Notes under the pieces: generated by a model
What the model was told of the DNA's origin: nothing
Seen by the model: the letters and a program-made list of their open reading frames with translations, nothing else
The model's database searches: none
Part shown: piece after piece, positions 5,260 through 11,067 of the stretch
Numbering within the stretch: the first letter of the stretch is position 1
How the letters are laid out: the number at the start of each line of letters is the position of its first letter
Assembly: GCA_047623945.1 (NCBI GenBank)
Contig: JBLHOT010000112.1
Location: 1 to 11,067 of the forward strand
Direction of reading: 5' to 3'
Length of the DNA stretch: 11,067 nucleotides
DNA from: Arcticibacterium sp047623945
GTDB lineage: Bacteria > Bacteroidota > Bacteroidia > Cytophagales > Spirosomataceae
Position numbers and translations under genes: made by a program

Positions 5260-8118
5260 TTATTCAGGACAGGCTCCCGTTTTGGCAAAAAAGACGGCTC
5301 CACCTTCCGCAATAAATCCAGGATTAAGAGAAATTGATTGTCCCGCATCCAGTTGGACATTGGTTCCAACTTTCATCTTTTTACTACCCACAATAGTGGT
5401 GTTCGTTTTATAAAGTAATGATTTAGGTGGGTCAATGTCATAGTTAATATTATACGGAGAAGAATTACAACCTAATGGAATTACCTCTACATGATAAGTG
5501 TCTGTAACACAGCCAAAACCGTCTGTTACTGTATACACATTATGACCAGGAGGTGGAATTATGCTAATCTCTCTGGTAGTGCTGGCGTTGGACCATGAAA
5601 AACTACCAGACGCCCATGATGCCGTCATGGGTACGTTTGTATTCTCCTGAACCAATACGCTATCGGTTTCATCAACTCCTTTTAAGATTGTAAACTGATC
5701 CAGTACGTTTCCATTTTCTCCAATCCATTTTGCATCTAATTGATTGCCTTCTATTTCAATTAACATAGCCCCAAAATTGTTGGGGTTGGTCACTGTCATA
5801 GCAGGGTGTCCACCGCCACCGTCATTCTCGTGGCCGGTCCCAATTACCGCATAAACAATCCCTTTCTCACCATTATTTTTTATGTAAGGGCACGTGCCAC
5901 TAGAGGTATAAGTAGCCAATGAATTACTAACTACATGCCCGGTGGGATATAGGGCTGTATTAAAATCTCCACTATTTAGATAATGTCCCCGAAGCAATTT
6001 TGAACGCTCATAAATATGACTATGGCCTGACAATACTAAATCGACATCATATTGCTCAAAGATAGGTAAGTAAGCTGCTCTAATAGGTGGGATATACCAA
6101 TCTCCAGGGCCGTCTGAATCATGACTTCCTTTTGAATAAATAGGGGCATGTAAACTAACCACAGTCCATTTTTGAGTATTTGCTGCAAGGTCGGCCATCA
6201 GCCACACCATTTGAGAGTTACCAACTTCCCAATTAAAAGCATGATTCGATAAAGGACTTGATGCATGGGGTAATGTGGCGAATGTGGTATCATTTGCGGG
6301 GTCACCCGTAGGGTAAGTATCCCATCCATAAGCATCAAGCACTACAAAGTGAATGTTTGATTTATTAAACGAATAAAATCGTTCACTTCCTGAGGCAACA
6401 CCGCCTTCTTCTCCGGCTGTAGGCATATTGAATAATTGGAAATATGGCCGATTGAAGTTTGTGAAGTCAATATTCGCATTATCATAATTATAGTATTCAT
6501 GATTACCCACAATCGGATAAATAGGAGTTTGTTTCATGATTCTATCATATTGCATCATTTGAAAGAAATTATAGTCAAAATTCTTTTCAGTACCTCCGTC
6601 AGTAGATTCGCCGTTTAATCTATATACCAGGTCGCCTAATGGGAGATATAAATCAATATACTTGTCTTGTACATTTTGTAGAAACATGTCTGTAACCAGT
6701 TTCTGATTTTGATCTCCATTGCCAATATCTCCCATGGTCAGGATTCTGGTTTTTTTAACCGTTCCCGCAATAGGTGGTGTAATAAAATAGTTGTCCGTCA
6801 AGTTTTGCATGACCGTAGAGGAGGTTCCAACACTGTAGTAATATTTAGTATTTGGACTCAGACCGGTGATATTCATGAAGTGCTCTTCAGCCACACTTGC
6901 GTCATTAAAAGAGGTTGTCAAATTTAATGGACCGTTCCCGATCATTACTTTTCCATTGGCGGCTGTCAGCGTTTTCCAAGCGATTTGGGTAAAAGTTGGA
7001 CCAGTTTTCATGAGGTATGGGCCTCGCTTTATATAGTTGGCATTATTTGATAAACCAATTAATTCTAGGTTGAACGTTAAATCGGAACTGTTAACCTGAG
7101 TTTGATGGATTTCCACAGCAATAACATGACTACCTGCAGTTAGAACATCTCCTTTCAGAATTCTAGAAAGCCATTGCTCTCCGTCGTCTTCCGCATTTTT
7201 CGCTTTTAAAAGATAATTGACACTACCGGTTAGGCTGAGGTTATCTCTATAGATTTCGTTACCATCAAGGTAGACTACTGCCCCGTCATCTCGTCGTAGT
7301 TTTAATTCTATTAAATCGAATGTTGAGCTTGTATTAAATGATTTTCTGAAATAGGTAGTAATGTGTATATTGTTAGCGTTTCCTCCATAACTAATAACTG
7401 TGGCTTCATCTCCATCACCAAAACCGAACTCAGCCACTCCCGAAGACCACGAGGCATCATTGAATGCAGACTCTTTCCAAGCCGTTCCTTGGTTAGACCC
7501 ATTGTCTAAATATTTCCAGGTGTCAAAAGAAGGAATTATTACATTTTGATTAAGACCAACTTGGAAATATCCGATCATCTCCAATTCAAAGAACAGATCA
7601 GGGCTTGCGTTAGACGATTGATGCACTTCTGCGGATATAACATTTTCGCCTTTTACAATTAAATGCCCATCTACATAGATAGTTTGCCAATCGTCTCCAT
7701 TATCAGAGCAGGAAGATGCCGCATAACTTTGATAATCGTGATTTTCTGGCATGTTATTCTTGAGCACTTCGTGACCATTAACATACACCACTACCCCATC
7801 ATCTCTTCTTACCCTCAATTGATAATAGGAGTAAAAATGACTTGTGTCTGACCTGTTTATTGTTTTTCTGAAGTACGTGGTTCTATATTTATCAGTAAGG
7901 TTTCCTCCATAGCCAATAGTACTTACAACATCGGGAAGTCCATAACCAAGAGGAGCCTGACCGTCCGGCCAGCCAGAGTCGTCATACCAAGGATTTATCC
8001 AATCTAATTCATGATTGGTGTTGTCTACAAGATACTCCCAAGTTTCACCTTGAGAAATTAATGTTTCTTGAGAAAAAGTGACGTTTGAGATAAAAAGTAA
8101 AATGATTAATCTTTTCAT
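5260..8118 (-). CDS. secreted purple-acid-phosphatase-like metallophosphoesterase, multidomain
   Basis: This 952-residue exported protein starts with a signal peptide (about 1-17, ending TFSQ). Two homologous modules of about 160 residues follow (about 25-184 and 198-356), each with a TWxYL start, a TTYFRK strand and an RRDDGxVVY core. They look like jelly-roll or galactose-binding-like modules. A fibronectin-III / purple-acid-phosphatase N-terminal domain spans about 365-450. The calcineurin-like catalytic domain (about 457-705) has all the metal motifs: GDIG 463-466, GDLVY 495-499, GNHE 538-541, SLHAP 655-659 and GHSH 698-701. Tyr499 sits at the position of the purple acid phosphatase metal-ligand tyrosine. 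A PKD-like segment (about 825-880) comes next. The C-terminal module includes LDAGQSISLNPGF at 923-935 and ends near residue 950 with a Cys; such modules are frequent at the ends of Bacteroidota secreted proteins. It probably hydrolyses phosphoesters outside the cell. The substrate is unknown. Confidence 0.92.
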   Translation of the reverse strand: MKRLIILLFISNVTFSQETLISQGETWEYLVDNTNHELDWINPWYDDSGWPDGQAPLGYGLPDVVSTIGYGGNLTDKYRTTYFRKTINRSDTSHFYSYYQLRVRRDDGVVVYVNGHEVLKNNMPENHDYQSYAASSCSDNGDDWQTIYVDGHLIVKGENVISAEVHQSSNASPDLFFELEMIGYFQVGLNQNVIIPSFDTWKYLDNGSNQGTAWKESAFNDASWSSGVAEFGFGDGDEATVISYGGNANNIHITTYFRKSFNTSSTFDLIELKLRRDDGAVVYLDGNEIYRDNLSLTGSVNYLLKAKNAEDDGEQWLSRILKGDVLTAGSHVIAVEIHQTQVNSSDLTFNLELIGLSNNANYIKRGPYLMKTGPTFTQIAWKTLTAANGKVMIGNGPLNLTTSFNDASVAEEHFMNITGLSPNTKYYYSVGTSSTVMQNLTDNYFITPPIAGTVKKTRILTMGDIGNGDQNQKLVTDMFLQNVQDKYIDLYLPLGDLVYRLNGESTDGGTEKNFDYNFFQMMQYDRIMKQTPIYPIVGNHEYYNYDNANIDFTNFNRPYFQLFNMPTAGEEGGVASGSERFYSFNKSNIHFVVLDAYGWDTYPTGDPANDTTFATLPHASSPLSNHAFNWEVGNSQMVWLMADLAANTQKWTVVSLHAPIYSKGSHDSDGPGDWYIPPIRAAYLPIFEQYDVDLVLSGHSHIYERSKLLRGHYLNSGDFNTALYPTGHVVSNSLATYTSSGTCPYIKNNGEKGIVYAVIGTGHENDGGGGHPAMTVTNPNNFGAMLIEIEGNQLDAKWIGENGNVLDQFTILKGVDETDSVLVQENTNVPMTASWASGSFSWSNASTTREISIIPPPGHNVYTVTDGFGCVTDTYHVEVIPLGCNSSPYNINYDIDPPKSLLYKTNTTIVGSKKMKVGTNVQLDAGQSISLNPGFIAEGGAVFFAKTGACPE

Positions 8119-8303
8119 AACACGGCATATTTAAGTAAACAATATTTAGATAGACTAAATTGAAATGGATTTACTTAGAAAAGAATGCGGCAAATCACTT
8201 TGCTTTATGAACTATATCAGAAAGTAGCGTACTAACATACAAAAAAAACAGGAAATGTCTGCACCTTCTAACCGGCGAAATGGATAGAAAAGTAGAACTT
8301 CAT

Positions 8304-9821
8304 TTACCAACTAGTGGGTTTATAATCCTTCAAAAATTTGCCACACCAGTGCTTCCCGGTATTGATGCCATCAAAAAGGGGATCTAAAACTCTAGCGGCC
8401 CCATCTACAATATCTAGTGGAGGTTGGAAGTCGTGTAAATCCTCTTTTAGTTTAGCTAGTTTGACGGGGTCCTCGTCAGTTACCCAGCCAGTATCCACGG
8501 CATTCGTGTAAATACCATATTTAGCCAAATCAGAGGAAGATGTAAGCGTCATCATGTTTAGAGCAGCTTTGGCCATATTGGTATGAGGGTGACGGTCTTC
8601 TTTGTGCCATTGATGAAATTTGCCTTCCATGGCAGAGACATTGATAATATGCTTCATGCCCGTATTCTGCTTTTTCATAATATTGACCAATCTATTGCAC
8701 AGCACAAAAGGAGCCACAGAATTAACCAACTGTACTTCTAGCATTTCGTTGGTATGAATTTCGCCTAATTTCAGTCGCCAGCTATTGGTTTCCCTTAAAT
8801 CTACTTGTTGTAGATCCACATCTAATTGCCCGACAGGAAACACCTCTGAGGTAGCTAATGTATTGTCGATACTATAAGGAATTTGGGAAAGTTGAGCAGA
8901 GGCCGTTAGCCCAATCCCTATTTGTTTTCCATGCCAACTCACTGGTAAGTTTTTATCCGAAGGGGAAGAGCTGAGCGTTCTTAATTCAGCAAGACAGGCA
9001 TGATGGTCTAAAAGTAGTTTTTGTGCCAATAAGGGCAACTCATTTATAGGTAAAACTTCATTGGCCATCATATGATGATAAAAGCCTGCTGGTCTTCTAA
9101 CCGTTTGGGCTGCATTGTTTATTAAAATGTCTAATCGGTCATACTTCTGTTCAATGAAATTGCAGAAGATTTCTACGCTTGGTATATGCCTGAGGTCTAA
9201 ACCATGTATTCTCAGTCGATGCCCCCATGAGTCATAATCTGGCTCTCTAGAAAACCGAATGGCGGAATCTGCAGGAAAACGCGTCGTGGCAATTACTGTA
9301 GCTCCTGCACGAAGCATAAGTAGCGTTATATGATAACCTATCTTGAGTCTTGAGCCTGTAACCAAAGCAAACTGACCTGATAAATCAGTCGTCTGAAATC
9401 GTTTGGCATAATTAAAGTCACCACAGTCCTTACACATTGTATCATAAAAATGATGCAGTGTGTTGAATTCCTCTTTACAGACATAGCATTGCCTTGGGGT
9501 ATCTAGTTTTATTTCATTTTCATAACCCGTTAGGGCAATCATTTTAGGTGCGATAAAAATGGTTGTATCTCTAGCAGATCGGATTCCAGTAGCCTTGCGT
9601 GCTTCTTTATCTTTATGTTTTAATTTCTGCTTGTGAATTTTTTTGGCTGCCTTTTTTCTTCTTGATAGTTCCTCTCTATCGGGTCTAGCAAACAGTCCCG
9701 CGGCGGTAATGAGTGCGAGTCTTTTGTCTTTACTGATTTCGAATATTTGACTGACATCAGCATTAAGTGTCTCTAAAACTGCTATGCATTCACTAATCTG
9801 TTCTTCGCTGATATCGCCCAT
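8304..9821 (-). CDS. SDR-superfamily protein with N-terminal zinc ribbon
   Basis: The 505 residues fall into three parts. Residues 1-80 are helical and very basic at about 53-78 (RRKKAAKKIHKQKLKHK and onward). A probable zinc-binding knuckle follows, CxxC at 112-115 and CxxC at 130-133. From about 147 there is a short-chain dehydrogenase/reductase Rossmann domain with LVTGSRLKIG at 153-162 (a variant TGxxxGIG with Lys for the middle Gly), DLR at 209-211, NNAA at 235-238, the active-site-strand NVSA at 394-397 (Ser396) and VDTGW at 442-446. The usual YxxxK is replaced: Lys418 is present but the Tyr position is Thr414. About 120 residues between NNAA and NVSA exceed a standard SDR. I recall similar long SDR proteins with the same Cys motif in other bacteria and some eukaryotes, with no assigned function. 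There is no signal peptide, so it is probably cytoplasmic. The nucleotide may still bind, but classical reductase chemistry is doubtful. Confidence 0.88.
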   Translation of the reverse strand: MGDISEEQISECIAVLETLNADVSQIFEISKDKRLALITAAGLFARPDREELSRRKKAAKKIHKQKLKHKDKEARKATGIRSARDTTIFIAPKMIALTGYENEIKLDTPRQCYVCKEEFNTLHHFYDTMCKDCGDFNYAKRFQTTDLSGQFALVTGSRLKIGYHITLLMLRAGATVIATTRFPADSAIRFSREPDYDSWGHRLRIHGLDLRHIPSVEIFCNFIEQKYDRLDILINNAAQTVRRPAGFYHHMMANEVLPINELPLLAQKLLLDHHACLAELRTLSSSPSDKNLPVSWHGKQIGIGLTASAQLSQIPYSIDNTLATSEVFPVGQLDVDLQQVDLRETNSWRLKLGEIHTNEMLEVQLVNSVAPFVLCNRLVNIMKKQNTGMKHIINVSAMEGKFHQWHKEDRHPHTNMAKAALNMMTLTSSSDLAKYGIYTNAVDTGWVTDEDPVKLAKLKEDLHDFQPPLDIVDGAARVLDPLFDGINTGKHWCGKFLKDYKPTSW

Positions 9822-9898
9822 TTGTTCTCGTATTTGAGGACGAAAGTAGGTATAAATAATTTTGATTCGGTCCGATATCTATGCTTTGGGACAAACGC

Positions 9899-10018
9899 AA
9901 TTAAAGACTGTCTAGCTAGACTTGAAGTATATTGAAGTTAAACCTTGAAAACACCAGAATGGTAGTTTTGTCCCTTGTGACTGCTCTAGAAAAGAGATTC
10001 TAAGGATAGTCTTTAATT
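9899..10018. repeat. 120-bp segment bounded by 11-bp inverted repeats
   Basis: AATTAAAGACT at 9899-9909 and AGTCTTTAATT at 10008-10018 are perfect inverted copies. With mismatches and a small gap the similarity extends a few bases inward. The right copy overlaps the stop codon (10013-10015) of the repeat-protein gene. No target-site duplication is evident. It could be a small non-autonomous element, a large RNA stem at the 3' end of that gene, or chance in AT-rich DNA. Confidence 0.35.
9910..9921. repeat. 12-bp perfect palindrome containing CTAGCTAG
   Basis: GTCTAGCTAGAC is fully self-complementary and lies in the spacer upstream of the SDR gene, just inside the left end of the 120-bp inverted-repeat segment. 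It could be a protein-binding site, but there is no direct support. Confidence 0.3.
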
Positions 10019-11067
10019 ACTTTGCTTAGAGATTAAGATAGGAACGCATATAACCTTGCATTCGACGGGTGCAATGTTAATTGTAATCAAGGCCGTATCA
10101 CAGATCGATGGATTGGTTTTATCACAAATCGTATAAATGAAGCTGTCTGATCCACTTGATCCTTGATCGGCGGTATAGAAAATGCTTCCATCTGGCTCAA
10201 CGGATATGATTCCTTTGGACGGTGGAACGTTAAGTACAGGTAAGGTGATTTTAGATAAATCTATTACCGGAGTATTGTTTGGATTAAGATCATTAATAAG
10301 CACCTTAATGTTTCTAGGTATACCGATGGTAGCAATCGTGCTATCCGGATTGGCCACCGGAGCAGGAGTAATGGTAATAGTTACTAAAGCGGTATCACAA
10401 ATAGACGTATTGGCGGTATCACAAATGGTGTAAATGAAAGTATCAAAACCAGAAGTTCCGAGGTTTGGCGTATAAATGATGCTACCATCAGGCTGCACAA
10501 TGGCCGAACCTTTTGAAGGCGAAGAAGTGACCACAGGCTTAGTGACTTTAGTCAAATCAATGACTGAAGTATTGTCAGGATTGACATCATTAACTAAAAC
10601 GACAATCGTTTTGGCGACGCCTGCAGTAACGGTATCCGCATCCGGATTGGCCACCGGAGCAGGAGTAATGGTAATAGTTACTAAAGCGGTATCACAAATA
10701 GATGTATTGGCGGTATCACAAATGGTGTAAATGAAAGTATCGAAACCAGAAGTTCCGAGGTTTGCTGTGTAAACAATACTACCATCAGGCTGCAAAGTAA
10801 CCGAACCTTTTGAAGGCGACGAAGTGACCACAGGCTTAGTGACTTTAGTCAAATCAATGACTGAAGTATTGTCAGGATTGACATCATTAGCTAAAACGAC
10901 AATCGTTTTGGCGACGCTTGCAGTAACGGTATCCGCATCAGGATTGGCCACCGGAGCAGGAGTAATGGTAATAGTTACTAAAGCGGTATCACAAATAGAT
11001 GTATTGGCGGTATCACAAATGGTGTAAATGAAAGTATCGAAACCAGAAGTTCCGAGGTTTGGCGTAT
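10013..11067 (-). CDS. tandem-repeat surface protein, C-terminal part (N-terminus beyond the window)
   Basis: The frame is open to the right edge, so only the last 350 codons are seen. A GTG at 10949-10951 is an internal Val of a repeat and not a start. The protein consists of cadherin/Ig-like repeats of 97-99 residues of the 'tandem-95' kind. Each runs VANPD, NDVNP, KVTKPVV, QPDGS, FIYTICD, SICDTALVTITI. Units lie at 10655-10951, 10358-10654 and 10067-10357, with the end of a fourth at 10952-11067. The unit nearest the C-terminus is the most diverged. Such proteins are usually large adhesins or surface fibres in Bacteroidota. The chain ends about 17 residues after the last repeat in ECKVICVPILISKQSN. 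I do not recognise a type A or type B type IX secretion sorting domain there, although the Cys pair and CVPI motif may be a conserved terminal tag. Confidence 0.85.
   Translation of the reverse strand, partial: TPNLGTSGFDTFIYTICDTANTSICDTALVTITITPAPVANPDADTVTASVAKTIVVLANDVNPDNTSVIDLTKVTKPVVTSSPSKGSVTLQPDGSIVYTANLGTSGFDTFIYTICDTANTSICDTALVTITITPAPVANPDADTVTAGVAKTIVVLVNDVNPDNTSVIDLTKVTKPVVTSSPSKGSAIVQPDGSIIYTPNLGTSGFDTFIYTICDTANTSICDTALVTITITPAPVANPDSTIATIGIPRNIKVLINDLNPNNTPVIDLSKITLPVLNVPPSKGIISVEPDGSIFYTADQGSSGSDSFIYTICDKTNPSICDTALITINIAPVECKVICVPILISKQSN
10067..11067. repeat. 297-bp tandem coding repeats
   Basis: The repeat period is 297 bp, exactly 99 codons. Units 10358-10654 and 10655-10951 differ at about 15 positions by eye, so they are close to 95% identical in DNA. 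The partial unit 10952-11067 matches the 10655-10951 unit over most of its length but carries the GGCGTAT variant of the 10358-10654 unit at its edge. The unit 10067-10357 is clearly more diverged and two codons shorter. Confidence 0.93.

Noticed and set aside
8241..8303. Possible terminator after the SDR gene (eight T residues on the minus strand at 8248-8241)
   Set aside because: The T run is clear, but only a 3-bp CAG/CTG stem precedes it, too weak to call an intrinsic terminator.
1614..9915. The 8-mer CTGTCTAG at 1614-1621, 3344-3351 and 9908-9915
   Set aside because: Three copies lie mostly in spacers, but positions and orientations relative to genes are inconsistent and the word is short. 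A genome-wide count would be needed.
10013..10951. Treating the repeat protein as a complete 312-residue gene starting at GTG 10951
   Set aside because: The frame is open to the window edge and the GTG codes for the Val of the PVANPD repeat motif. There is no signal peptide at that point, so the gene is partial.
10182..11027. Three similar plus-strand frames of 67-84 codons in the repeat region
   Set aside because: They are antisense images of the 297-bp coding repeats, and their mutual similarity follows from the repeats on the minus strand.
1..11067. A multi-gene defence, secretion or metabolic system
   Set aside because: Genes are separated by long spacers, two are isolated by terminators, and no set of neighbours shares a pathway. 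No nuclease, toxin-antitoxin pair, reverse transcriptase, transposase or phage gene was seen.

Overview
The window looks like chromosomal DNA of a member of the Bacteroidota (Cytophagia/Flavobacteriia-like). The reasons are AT-rich non-coding DNA, no strong Shine-Dalgarno sequences before the starts, several exported proteins with short Lys-rich signal peptides, a lipoprotein, and tandem-repeat surface-protein and end-of-protein domains that are common in that phylum. The genus cannot be fixed from the sequence. No RNA gene, CRISPR array, transposase or phage gene was seen.

Layout from left to right: a roughly 12-helix membrane protein related to the heme-copper oxidase subunit I / NnrS type (233-1447, minus); an alpha/beta hydrolase (1710-2501), the only plus-strand gene; a convergent secreted-protein gene that carries an in-frame stop and is probably a pseudogene (2503-3183, minus); an exported ThuA-like protein (3348-4316, minus); a small lipoprotein (4679-5068, minus); a 952-residue secreted purple-acid-phosphatase-like protein (5260-8118, minus); an unusual zinc-ribbon SDR protein (8304-9821, minus); and the C-terminal end of a large tandem-repeat surface protein (10013 to the right edge, minus).

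Most genes are separated by 160-360 bp and look like independent units, so no multi-gene pathway can be read from the window. Two intrinsic terminators are convincing: one after the lipoprotein gene (4580-4620) and one after the ThuA gene (3195-3231). The second sits directly in front of the next start codon. The shared theme is the cell envelope: of the eight genes, four encode exported proteins (one of them broken), one an integral membrane protein, and one a probable surface repeat protein. The hydrolase and the SDR protein look cytoplasmic.

The best leads are the nonsense codon inside an otherwise preserved reading frame at 2647-2649, the SDR fusion whose catalytic tyrosine position is not tyrosine, the nearly identical 297-bp coding repeats at the right edge, and a 120-bp segment bounded by perfect 11-bp inverted repeats that overlaps a stop codon. 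I did not find a convincing new multi-gene system.
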